A DNA stretch of 64,000 bases from the NCBI GenBank assembly GCA_008360975.2, contig CM039210.1:5892293-5956292 (forward strand), in the 5' to 3' direction. The notes beneath the pieces are model-generated. The model did no database searches, was not told the origin of the DNA, and saw only the letters and a list, made by a program, of their open reading frames with translations. The DNA is from Lichenostomus cassidix (lineage: Eukaryota > Chordata > Aves > Passeriformes > Meliphagidae). Of this stretch, positions 22,003 to 31,339 are shown piece by piece. A program made the position numbers and the translations under genes. Each line of letters starts with the position of its first letter. Within the stretch, counting starts at the first letter, position 1.

Positions 22003-22372
22003 TGTTGGGGGTCACCCGCATATAGCATGCACACTCACGGAGGTATTGGTGCTACTTCGTTTATTCTTAGGAAGCAAGCATTATTATAGACAAAAGCATT
22101 GTTCACGCGACACACTGGTACACGTGATTGGTTAATTGCCTGAGTTCACGCGCCTAATCTAACTTGCTAACTGGCTATAAGCTTTTAATCACGCTCTCTT
22201 AGCATCAGCTAAAGTCTTGTCTGTGTGACTTCCCTATCTTGTTGATAATTCTTCTATGATGTTCACATTCTTGGCTCATACGTTTCATTATCTTCTGGGA
22301 AAGACACTTCAGGGTCAGTCACACAACCTGGATTGTGCAAAATTTCCATTTATATGGCCTTGTTCTGCAACA
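22003..22372 (-). repeat. 5' LTR of element 3
   Basis: 370 bp, same ends and signals as 17977-18346, adjacent to the TSD CTCTAG at 22373. Confidence 0.9.
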
Positions 22373-22893
22373 CTCTAGGGACTGTAGGAACCACTAGTAA
22401 ATCACTCTCCAATATATCTCTCCGATATAAACTCTCATTCAATGCCAAGTGTTCTAAACAATGTTTCCCTTGAACGCAAGCCAGACATTTATCGTCGCAA
22501 ACCGCTGCAGCAACCAAACCACCCTCAGACAGCCACTCTGGGTTTTCTCGTAAACAGAAAAATAAATTAACATACGGAACTTCATCTAATTTTCCCTCAT
22601 GCTTACAAAACAACAACAAATGAGAAATCAGGTCAGATTGCAAAGAACCATTTTCAGGCCACCTTCTTCCAGCCCGCAAAATATATGTTGGCCGAGAGTT
22701 ACAATACTCAATCAGCGTATCCTTACGCAATCCTTGGCCAAAATTACCTTGCTTCCAATGTGCTAACAAGCACCCCAAAGGAGAATTACGAGGTATGGGA
22801 GCATTGCCACCTAAAATCCCTTTAAGCTTCTCCATCTCCTTTTGCCGACCAGCAATGCTTTCACAATTGTCTTACGGACGGCGCCCGGGCATA
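22373..22893 (-). pseudogene. gag matrix region of the gammaretrovirus-like provirus
   Basis: An open minus-strand frame begins at the ATG at 22835 (MEKLKGILGG) and contains SPLGCLLAHWKQGNFGQGL and YNLF-like NLFFCLRENPEWLSEG, typical of gammaretrovirus-like matrix. The frame continues upstream of that ATG to a TAA near 22875, so the true start may be further upstream and lost by mutation. No Met-Gly myristoylation start was found. It is cut at 22373 by element 3. Confidence 0.75.
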
Positions 22894-23802
22894 TGTTGGA
22901 GTTTGGGGAAGGGCTTAGAATTTTTCGCCATCACTGTTACTAAGCAACAAATAGTTGGGTGTTTAGAGCCATCAAGTCTTTTGTAAAAGACAAAAGGTGT
23001 GCTTGGGCAGGGCAGGGTAAGGGAAGAGCTGGCCCTTGGAACGCTCTCTCGTGGTTTGGACGCCGAGAGGAGAGGCTGCTCTTTGCTTTTCGGCTGCGAC
23101 CAGAAGAAATCCAACTGTGCCCTGTTTTTTTCTTCTCCTGGCTGGGTGAGCTTTGATTCAACATTTTTTCCCACTGGGAAGTGCACGTTTCCCCGGGCTG
23201 CGTTTTCTCGCAGCTGCTGCCGGGAGAGTCCGGCTGCCTCTGCCGCCTGCCCCCCGCCCTCTGCCGCACGAGACCGCGGTGTCTGCTGTGACTGCAGAAA
23301 TCCTTGCTACCTCGCTAGCTAGCTGGGGAGAGAGCCAGCTCCTACCCCTGCTGCCCTGCTTTTTGCCGCTCCGAGCTGCTTCGCTGCCCTGAATGCTTTT
23401 CAGCCTGCCCGCCATTACCAGCTGTGTGAGGCTGACCTGACCCTGCGCCACAGCGCCACAGCGCCACCTGCAGCCGATCGGGAGTCATCGCAGCTGCCCT
23501 GCCCAGCCGGGAGCTCAACAGCGCCCCTGCTGCTTGCAACCGTGATTACACCACACGAGAAAAGGCTCGGCAGCTCACAAGTCATCTGCTATTGGTTTCT
23601 GGTTCTAGTTGTGGTTGCTATTATTGTTATTGCTTGTTTATAGATACTAGTAAAGAACTGATATTCTTTTTTCCCATACCTTTGCCTGAAAGCCCTTGAT
23701 TTTCAAAATTAAATAATTCGGAGGGAGGGGAAAAATCACATTCTCTGTCCTAAGGAAGGGTTCAACCTCTCTTGGCAGACACCTGTCTTTCAAACCAAGA
23801 CA
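22894..23802 (-). repeat. Solo LTR (909 bp), TSD GCATA
   Basis: Minus strand TGTCTTGGTTTGAAAG to CAAACTCCAACA, with perfect 5-bp duplications GCATA at 22889-22893 and 23803-23807. A 5-bp TSD fits ERVL-type or related families. Relatives are 26880-28362 and 54332-54993. It interrupts the leader/gag start. Confidence 0.88.
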
Positions 23803-23807
23803 GCATA

Positions 23808-24010
23808 TTACCAGGAATTCCTTAGCCCAACCAAGCGTAGCTTTCGCTGCGTCTTACTGGCAGGAAACCAAATCACCATTAAAAAGCACCTTACCTTCTC
23901 CAGGGGACGTTGTGAGCGGCGGAGGGTTGCAGCGCGATGGGCTCCCTGAGAATCCCTCGGTGCCAGCTGGAGCGTGATCAGGTCGCAGGGTCCTCAGCAG
24001 CGCTCACAGG
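23808..24010 (-). other. Leader of the gammaretrovirus-like provirus
   Basis: Short region between the PBS and the solo LTR at 22894-23802; no open frame or feature recognised. Confidence 0.5.
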
Positions 24011-24028
24011 GTCCCTTCTGGGTCGCCA
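24011..24028 (-). promoter_or_regulatory. Primer binding site
   Basis: Minus strand TGGCGACCCAGAAGGGAC, just inside the 5' LTR end (CACGCAAACA TTT). It resembles the PBS at 61932-61949 (TGGCGACTCTGGTGGGAC). The tRNA is not named. Confidence 0.7.
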
Positions 24029-24031
24029 AAA

Positions 24032-24430
24032 TGTTTGCGTGGATAACACATAATCACGAAGATTATGTGCAGGTGCTTTTTATTCGAGCCTGGGAAGACA
24101 GGGGTGAGGCACCCAAATCTGACTTCGACATTGATCTGAAGCGAATACATTTTATACTTTTCCCTTGCATAACAGTGGTATGATCATATGTTAATCATCA
24201 ACTTAATATTGTTCCATTGTTTTCCCCCAAGCATGACTTTAAGCCCCCCTCCTCCCGCAATATTTCTGATTTATTTTGCAGGTGCAAATATGCATGATTT
24301 AACTCAAACAATCCCTGATATTTTCTAAACAATCTTCGTGTTCATGTCACCCTGAGCCCATACATTCTGTTCTTACCTATCCCCATTCCCAAAGCCTATT
24401 TCTAACTAATATTTTAACCCTATGTTAACA
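24032..24430 (-). repeat. 5' LTR of the gammaretrovirus-like provirus
   Basis: Minus strand TGTTAACATAGGG to CACGCAAACA, 399 bp. AATAAAAAGC near 24076 is the poly(A) signal. Its U3 matches the truncated 3' LTR at 6845-7140. Confidence 0.88.
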
Positions 24431-24579
24431 CCAACAGGTCCAAAGCAGTTACCTGCTCGCCTGGTAAAACTGTACCATGAGTCAGAAAGATCAGTCCAAC
24501 AACTTGATAACCCAGCTAAAGACAAGACACCAGCCATCAGTATGCAGGTGAATCCAGAGATAACATGGAGGATGTTGAA

Positions 24580-25229
24580 TGTGGCAGGACAAACACCCCC
24601 CCTCTTCTCTCTCTCCCTGATTGCTGGCCAAGATCGATGGCTCAGATTAAGTCAATAGCTTAATCCGGACTATCAATGCTGGCGTCTGGAACTCAGAGTG
24701 AGACACTGAGAGAATGTGAAGAATTTTCAAGTGACCGCAAATACACACTCTTTTTCCCTATAAAACACCACAAAAAACTCAGCAAAAGTAGAAGCTTTCT
24801 ACATGGACATTGGAGCGTGAAAAAGCCTTCTCCCCAGGGTCTGGACGCAGCCCTGTGGTTACTTCCCGAGGGATTGGGTGAGGAAATCTTAATGTATTCC
24901 AGCTCCAAATTTGGATTTGGTAAGATCATTTGAGTTTCCTAAATTGTATTATTCCGGCTAACTTATAGGTACCTTTCTTAACTTGCATTTCAGCTAGCTC
25001 AAGCAAGCATCTCTTAACTTGCATTATAGTTCAAGCAAGCATTTCTTGCATTTTTGACTATTTTTATAGTTCAAGCAAGGTTTTACCCCATAATTGCATT
25101 TTTAACTATTGTAGTGTTGCAATTATGTATTCATTGTGTGTTTATGTGTGTCAATCAGTTCTATGTTTGTATGTTTGTCATGTTCTGTGTCAAATAAATG
25201 GTATTTTTAGACAAATCGGACAGATATCA
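24580..25229 (+). repeat. LTR, partner of 8014-8659
   Basis: Starts TGTGGCAGGACAAACAC; TATA-like CCTATAAAACACC near 24757; AATAAATGG near 25193; end placed at CAGATATCA by comparison. No clean TSD was found, so the right boundary may be off by several bases. It splits the env remnant. Confidence 0.75.
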
Positions 25230-26002
25230 AAGAATCTTGCGAACGGGACTAAGTCTTGGGGAACTGGCTATCTTAAAGTCTGTCAAACTGCAAAACACAT
25301 AAAACTCCTCTCTCCCATGCAAGACATTGAAGCAACTGCAACAAAGAACCGACATCCTGATGCACCGTGTAGCAGAAGCACCAACCCCAGAGAACACCTT
25401 CCTGGCCTACCTAGCTAGCAACAGTACCGTAAGAATTCTGTGGCCTTTCTGGGCAAGCATCGATCACCTCTAAGGAGACGAGGCCCAGTGAAGCTTATGG
25501 AGGCAGCCTGCCAACAGAGACCTCGTGTCCCAGTACACCCACCATCATATTGTGTTCCTGCTGACCTTCTTCAGTCATTCCCTGCTCCATGATTCCAGAA
25601 AGACATTCAGTAATGTCAAAGTCATCATTTCCAGCTAATGGACCTCTCTCCTGCCTAAACAGCACAACCCCTGAGCTCCAGCCATATGAGCTCTGGAACA
25701 GTAGCCACTTATTTCCAACTGCAGGAGAAGCAACTCTCTTCCTGGAAACATTGGACACCATCCTTTTAGTTTCCCATACTGTGGGTCTCTTTGTTAGTGT
25801 CATGGTTGTTTTTGATGGGTTTTTATTGATTGTAATCTGTATCCCATGTATTTTATCTTGTGTCCAGCAGATGATCAGTAATAGTCTTGATAAGGTAATG
25901 GCTTTACAGTTGCAGACTATTTTAGCATTAGGGTATATGGACCCTTCACACACACAAAAAAAAGGGGGAGATGTTCCAGATAGGAAAAGCCTTAGAGAAT
26001 GA
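25230..26002 (+). pseudogene. env remnant, class II type, with TM anchor
   Basis: The first stretch reads KQLQQRTDILMHRVAEAP in one frame, then stops. The frame 25589-26002 contains TVGLFVSVMVVFDGFLLIVI followed by CIPCILSCVQQMISNSLDKV, a membrane anchor and Cys-containing tail in the style of betaretrovirus-like TM proteins. It runs through the polypurine tract into the 3' LTR and stops at 26002. Upstream stops make it a pseudogene. Confidence 0.6.
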
Positions 26003-26871
26003 GGGCCTTGTCTCCCTTGTAAAACTCTTGCTCACTCCTGTTACTTCAGCTAACTAGAAAAGCATTCTGGGAATGACTCAGCTAAACTAGAGGTGGAAAA
26101 CAAGTTGCATAATTGCAAAACAATTATTAGAACCAATGAGTCCCCACACTGTGGTGCTGGTGTGTGTTGGTTTGAAAACAAACCAGTGGGAGATCACAAG
26201 TCAAGATTGAAATTAAAAATAAGTGAAATAATACAAGGAAAAGCACTGACAAAGTCAGATACAACCTAACACCCTGTTAGGGTGGTAGTAGCAGTCCAAC
26301 TGAAGTAGTCCAGTTGAAGCGGTGATCCTGTGGAGGTCTAGTCTCCAGCTGAAGATCCAGTAGTAGCTCTGGCCCTCCGGGAACCCAGTAGACAGGGCTA
26401 GCTCAGGCAGTTCCAAGGCCAGGTTATATCCACGTGGGAACACCTGGTTCCTCCCTCCTGGGCAGAGCATCCCACAATGGGATGAGATAAGTCCATGAGT
26501 CACACGGTGGGTCCCTGATGGCCCATTGCCTGTCATGCGGGGTGGGTCGTTAGCAGCTGATAATAGGTAACGGATGGCCCATTGCCTGTCATCCGGAGTG
26601 GGTCATTAGCAGGTGATAGCAGCTAACGGCCCACAGCTGGTGGTAATAGAATACTTAACTACATCTATATTGCAACCTAGGACATGGTGGTTGGTTATAC
26701 CTGACACGCATTCCTATTGTGGTTTATGGTGGTTGGTTTAACGTGTTTGTTGTGCCTCACAAGAATGTAAACTTATAACAAGTTAACAGTTTAAAAACTC
26801 CGGACTTTTGCAATAAAGCACTTCGGCCACACGAATGCTAAGGGAATTGCTGTCACTCATCCATTACAACA
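25972..26871 (+). repeat. 3' LTR split by a solo LTR
   Basis: TGTTCCAGATAGG to CCATTACAACA, with AATAAAGC near 26811. Without the nested LTR and one TSD it is about 370 bp. It directly follows the polypurine tract. Confidence 0.75.
26163..26684 (-). repeat. Solo ERVL LTR, TSD TGGTG
   Basis: 522 bp, same family as the LTRs at 29245-29755 and 34624-35134, with 5-bp duplications TGGTG at 26158-26162 and 26685-26689. It lies inside the LTR at 25972-26871. Confidence 0.9.
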
Positions 26872-26879
26872 GGAACCCA

Positions 26880-28362
26880 TAATGCTACAGGGAATTTAGT
26901 CCCATCTGTTTCTAAGATACCCTAACTATTGGTAATTAAAGGAGACAAAAGATGTGGCCAGAGTGTGGTGAGAGGAAGAGAGCACCTTGCCGGGGTAGCT
27001 TCACTTACTCCTTGGGCATCGGAGGGAGAACAGTGGAGCTGCTGTCTTCCTTTTGCTGCGACCGCAGGAGGCCCAGCTCTGCATTCCCTTCTCTGCCTTG
27101 CTGGGTTTGCTCTGTTTGGGAAAGCACAGGATCCCAACCCTCTTCCCCCCCCCCCCCCCGAGCACGTGTCTCCCTGGCTGCGTTTGCAGCTGCTGCGGAG
27201 GACCCTGGCTGTTGCTACCCCGTGGCCCCACCTGCCAGAACGCACTGCAGATTCTGCCAAAACTGTGGTGTTTCTACCACCTCTTGCTTGCTGCCCCAGG
27301 TGAACCAGACCTGCTGTTCCAGCCTGATGCTCTGAGGTTCCCTGCTACACTCCGTCCCATCATCCAGCCCATCTGCCATTACTGCCTGAGGGAGGCCCAC
27401 CTGACATCAGGCCACAGTGCCTCCTGCGGCTGCAAGGAAGTCATCGCACCTGCCCTGCCCTGCTGGGAGCTCAACAGCGCCCTTGCTGGCTGCAACCGTA
27501 ACTGCACCAAAGGGAAGGGTGCCTTGCAGCTCAGAGCAGGCTGCCACTGGGTTTTTCTGGTTTGCTTGTTGTTGCTACTGTTGTTGTTGCTTGTTTGCCT
27601 CGTTATAGATACTAGTAAAGAACTGTTATTCCTTTTCACATATCTTTGCCTGAAAGCCCTTAATTTCAAAGTGTCTTGGATTGATGATATGATAATCCTG
27701 TATCCCCTATCGTTGGCTTATATGCCCAAGAAAGAAAAAAATGTGTAAAAATGTGTGGTCCTGTCTCTTTAACTGCACCCAGCCGCAGAGAGAAACGCGG
27801 GTTGTTTTGAAAACATTTTCTCCAAGCCTTGCTCCGGGGGAGGATTCGTCGCCCGGCAGAGACTGCGTGCTGGACGGGGGTCGGAGTGAGCTCTGTTCCC
27901 GTTTTTTACATTCTTCTTCTTTTTTCCTCGTTTGGACCCCTTCTCTTCGATCTGCTTTGCCACCCGGAGACCCAGGAGGGCCAGAGAACAGCAGAGCTCT
28001 CCAGGGAGCTCCACCCGGCCCCGGGTGGGGGGCGAGGAGGAGAGGGACTGCGTCTGAGAAAAGGACTTTTTAATCAGGTTGAATAACTGCCTTTCACCTT
28101 GTTTTTTCCCCTTCCCCTGTGCCTTGTAGGGCACTCTGCGTGGTTTTGTTAAATAAATAGTTTTTTCTTCACTTCCATCTAAGAGGTTCTGTTGTGGGTG
28201 GGGGAGGGGGTGTCGGGGCCCTTCGCTCTCGGAGGAGAGAGAGTCTTATCATTAACCCGGGACACAAAGTTATAATAATTCTGAGGGAAGGGGGGGGTCA
28301 CATTCTCTATTCTAAGAGAGGTTCCCACCTTCCTTGACACCTTTCTGTCAAACCAAGACATG
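26880..28362 (-). repeat. LTR of the 22894-23802 family, split by another LTR
   Basis: Minus strand begins TGTCTTGGTTTGACAG at 28362. Parts 28270-28362 and about 26880-27671 align with 22894-23802 in the same order. A run of 14-16 C lies at 27146-27160. The left boundary is approximate and no TSD was found. ORFs across it are chance. Confidence 0.75.
27672..28264 (+). repeat. Solo LTR nested in the LTR 26880-28362, TSD CAAAG
   Basis: TGTCTTGGATTGATG to TAACCCGGGACA, 593 bp, with CAAAG at 27667-27671 and 28265-28269. AAATAAATAG near 28152. Related to 53701-54326. Confidence 0.9.
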
Positions 28363-29244
28363 CGTGCAGACTGCTGACATCACTGGAGTCACAGGTCTAC
28401 ATATAAGAGGCGAACTTGATAACATCAGCATTGAAACCATAGGGTAAAATTTTGGTTTTTGTACATAGCTGAATTAACTCAAAGAGCTGAGTGTGTTGGC
28501 CCCCGTCCAACGAAATTTTCAGAGGATGGCTGGGACTCCAGTTGCATGACCTTGAGATGCCTAAGCTACCTAAGACGAACCAAATAGTACAAAAATAATT
28601 ACAGGCATCACATATAATTCCTTCTACCAGTCCCTGGAATACACCTTTTTTTTGTGATCCCATAAGGAATCAGCAAAGCAGAATTTATTGCATGATTTTC
28701 AGGCTATCTCCTCAGAGCGTCATTTATCAGTATACTACTCGGCTTCTTAATCTTACTCAGCTTGGGTTGTAGATGGCCCCTGATGAAATTCTGTAGATCT
28801 CTCCTTGAGATATTCTGGGTGGATGCTAACTGGACAAGATGCAAAGCCATAGCAATTAATTTAATGCCTGATGTACAAACATTGAATGATTTACAAAAGT
28901 TACTGAGAGCAATTAACTGTGTAAGGCTCATGCTAGGCTTAACCACTCATCAATCAAAGCATTTATCTGCCCACTTGAAAGAAAACCCTCACTTCCCCTT
29001 GTATGTTATTTGCAGAAGCTATTCGGGATTTAGACATAATTAACTCATTATTCTGTACTGTAAAAACAGACAGAATAGTGCCAGCATTACTAGTTTGCTT
29101 GTACAGCTTTAATCAGACAATTTAAATATGACTGTTTTGCCATGAAGACCCATGTGACAGCATTTCAAACTAGTACAGCTGTTCAGTGAGTGAGGTGTAC
29201 TTATTCTTCCTTAACACTTACATATTGAAATTGAGCTAGATATC
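28363..29244 (+). pseudogene. Class II ERV RT remnant
   Basis: The readable part (28762-29043) contains VQTLNDLQKLLRAINCVRLM and LGLTTHQSKHL, the connection between RT thumb and RNase H in betaretrovirus-like pol. Just upstream, the other frame reads LQMAPDEIL. 28363-28740 and 29045-29244 show no recognisable motif. It is interrupted at 29245 by the ERVL provirus. Confidence 0.6.
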
Positions 29245-29755
29245 TGTATTGGTTTGAAAACAAACCAGTGGGAGATCACAAGTCAAGATTGAAATTAAAA
29301 ATAAGTGAAATAATACAAGGAAAAGCACTGACAAAGTCAGATACAACCTAACACCCTGTTAGGGTGGTAGTAGCAGTCCAACTGAAGTAGTCCAGTTGAA
29401 GCGGTGATCCTGTGAAGGTCTAGTCTCCAGCTGAAGATCCAGTGGTAGCTCTGGTCCTCTGGGAACCCAGTAGACAGGGCTAGCTCAGGCAGTTCCAGGG
29501 CCAGGTTATATCCAGGTGGGAACACCTGGCTCCTCCCTCCTCGGCAGAGCATCTCACAATGGGATGAGATAAGTCCATGAGTCACACGGTGGGTCCCTGA
29601 TGGCCCATTGCCTGTCATGCGGGGTGGGTCGTTAGCAAGTGATAATAGCTAACGGATGGCCCATTGCCTGTCATCCGGAGTGGGTGATAGCAGCTAATGG
29701 CCCACAGCTGGTGGTAATAGAATACTTAACTACATCAATATTGCAACCTAGGACA
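29245..29755 (-). repeat. 3' LTR of the ERVL provirus
   Basis: Minus strand TGTCCTAGGTTGC to CAAACCAATACA, 511 bp. Polypurine tract AAGGGGTGGATAA lies at 29756-29768. Confidence 0.92.
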
Positions 29756-29792
29756 TTATCCACCCCTTATTCTATTACCATCTACACAGTTC

Positions 29793-30518
29793 TCACTTAA
29801 GATAAGGTCTCCTACCAGGTCCTTGGGCAAAAACCACTCCACGGATGGGTTTGCCTTTGCCTGAGGTGGGACTAATCCAAACAGTCTTTCCTAAAAAACC
29901 TCTTATGTGTACCACAGGGACTTTATCTCCATCCACTGTGTGCAAAGGTTCGGACTTGGCAGGACCGGCTCGATTGATAGAACCCCTTGTGTTAACCATC
30001 CAGGTGGCCTTTGCTAAGTTCAGTTCCCAATTTTTGAAGGTTCCCCCGCCAAGTGCCTTCAAAGTTGTCTTAAGTAGTCCGTTGCACCGTTCAACTTTCC
30101 CGGCAGCTGGTGCATGATAGGGGATGTGGTATATCCATTCAATTCCGTGTTCTCTAGCCCAGGTGCTTATGAGGCCATTCTTGAAATGGGTTCCATTGTC
30201 AGACTCGATTCTCTCAGGGGTACCATGTCTCCACAGGACTTGCTTTTCCAGACCCAAGATGGTGTTCCGGGCAGTAGCATGAGGCACAGGGTAGGTCTCT
30301 AACCATCCCGTGGTTGCTTCCACCATGGTCAGCACGTAGTGCTTTCCTTGGCGGGTTTGGGGAAGGGTGATGTAGTCAACTTGCCATACTTCCCCATACC
30401 TGTACTTTGACCATCGTCCACCGTACCACAGAGGCTTCACCCGCTTGGCCTGTTTGATTGCAGCGCAAGTCTCACAGCTGTGGATGACCTGTGAGATGTT
30501 GTCCATGGTCAAGTCCAC
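29793..30518 (-). CDS. pol: ERVL integrase frame
   Basis: An uninterrupted 241-codon frame. CETC (residues 15-18) is the Cys pair of the N-terminal zinc-binding domain, whose His pair lies in the previous frame. The catalytic triad is Asp48 (VDYITLP), Asp107 (ESDNGTHF) and Glu143 (GKVERCNGLL), giving the D,D-35-E spacing. The C-terminus runs to 24 bases before the polypurine tract. It is part of pol and would be made only as a Gag-Pol fusion. A one-base deletion near 30517 separates it from the RNase H frame. Confidence 0.85.
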   Translation of the reverse strand: MDLTMDNISQVIHSCETCAAIKQAKRVKPLWYGGRWSKYRYGEVWQVDYITLPQTRQGKHYVLTMVEATTGWLETYPVPHATARNTILGLEKQVLWRHGTPERIESDNGTHFKNGLISTWAREHGIEWIYHIPYHAPAAGKVERCNGLLKTTLKALGGGTFKNWELNLAKATWMVNTRGSINRAGPAKSEPLHTVDGDKVPVVHIRGFLGKTVWISPTSGKGKPIRGVVFAQGPGRRPYLK

Positions 30519-31339
30519 CCTCGGTCACGAGCCCACCTGTATGTCGCATCTCTCCCTTGATGACCAGAGGCATCATGGGCCCAACGAGCTAGAAATAATT
30601 CTCCTTTGTGCTGCCAGTCCAGATCCACCTGTGACACTTCCACCTTGGCAGCTCGGTCCACCTGCTCGTTGTTACGATGCTCTTCATTAGCCCGACTCTT
30701 GGGTACATGTGCATCCACGTGTCGAACTTTCACGGTCAGCTTTTCTGCCCGGGCGGCGATGTCCTGCCAAATCTCAGCGGCCCAGATGGGTTTTCCTCTG
30801 CGCTGCCAGTTAGCCTTTCTCCAGCGATCTAACCATCCCCATAGCGCGTTGGCTACCATCCAGGAGTCAGTGTAGAGATAGAGCCTTGGCCATTTCTCTT
30901 GTTCGGCAATATCCAAAGCCAGTTGGATGGCTTTAAGCTCTGCGACCTGACTCGATCCACCTTGTCCCTCGGTAGCCTGTACAGCTTGTCGTGTGGGGCT
31001 CCATACTGCAGCTTTCCATTTCCGATCTGCGCCTACAATTCTGCAGGAACCATCGGTGAAGAGGGCATAGCGTCTTTCACTCTCCGGCAGCTCGTTATAC
31101 GGGGGTGCTTCCTCGGCACGTGCTACTTGCTCCTCTGCATCTTCTGAAGATAATTTAAAAGTCTCACCTTCAGGCCAGTTTGTTATAATTTCCAGAATCC
31201 CAGGGCGATTTGGGTTTCCAATACGGGCGCGCTGTGTGATGAGGGCAATCCATTTGCTCCACGTGGCATCAGTGGCATGGTGGGTAGAGGGAAACCCTTC
31301 CCTTGAACATCCACCCCAGCACTGGCAGTCGGGGTGCAA
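30509..31339 (-). CDS. pol: ERVL RNase H frame
   Basis: Open frame covering RNase H: LFTDGSCRIVGADRKWKAAV, ELKAIQLALD, YTDSWMVANALWGW and VDAHVPKS give the acidic residues and the conserved His. The end (ARWAHDASGHQGRDATYRWA) is the His pair of the integrase N-terminal domain. It is shifted relative to RT by an extra base near 31296 (run GTTTCCC). Confidence 0.85.
   Translation of the reverse strand: MHPDCQCWGGCSREGFPSTHHATDATWSKWIALITQRARIGNPNRPGILEIITNWPEGETFKLSSEDAEEQVARAEEAPPYNELPESERRYALFTDGSCRIVGADRKWKAAVWSPTRQAVQATEGQGGSSQVAELKAIQLALDIAEQEKWPRLYLYTDSWMVANALWGWLDRWRKANWQRRGKPIWAAEIWQDIAARAEKLTVKVRHVDAHVPKSRANEEHRNNEQVDRAAKVEVSQVDLDWQHKGELFLARWAHDASGHQGRDATYRWARDRGWT

Larger units (their letters stand above)
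17977..22372 (-). mobile_element. Gag-only class II provirus (element 3), TSD CTCTAG
   Basis: A minus-strand provirus with 370-bp LTRs at both ends and perfect 6-bp TSDs CTCTAG (17971-17976, 22373-22378). It is inserted between the matrix and p12 regions of the host gag. The inside holds a putative PBS, gag, an AT-rich array, the conserved module and a polypurine tract, but no pol or env. The LTRs differ at about 13-14 positions by eye (roughly 4%), so it is older than element 2. Confidence 0.88.
6845..24430 (-). mobile_element. Gammaretrovirus-like (ERV1) provirus with five nested insertions
   Basis: Minus-strand order: 5' LTR (24430-24032), PBS (24028-24011), leader, gag MA (22835-22373), p12-like/CA/NC, protease, RT, RNase H, integrase, env (12965-7300) and a truncated 3' LTR (7140-6845). 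Later insertions at 22894-23802, 17977-22372, 15974-16236, 8907-12420 and 8014-8659 interrupt it. Joining across three of them restores gag or env register. Stops and frameshifts in gag, pol and env show it is inactive. The 3' LTR lacks about 115 bp of its R/U5 end, and no TSD for the whole provirus was found. Confidence 0.85.
24431..26871 (+). mobile_element. 3' end of a plus-strand class II ERV with nested LTRs
   Basis: Starts at the edge of the gammaretrovirus-like provirus and runs through env coding remnants (24431-24579, 25230-25955), a polypurine tract (AAAAAAAAGGGGGAGA, 25956-25971) and a 3' LTR. Two later insertions are an LTR at 24580-25229 and a solo LTR at 26163-26684. The remaining 5' portion was not found in the window. 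Confidence 0.7.

Noticed and set aside
27053..27748. 231-codon plus-strand ORF
   Set aside because: Lies antisense across two nested LTRs; composition follows the LTR's GC-rich part.
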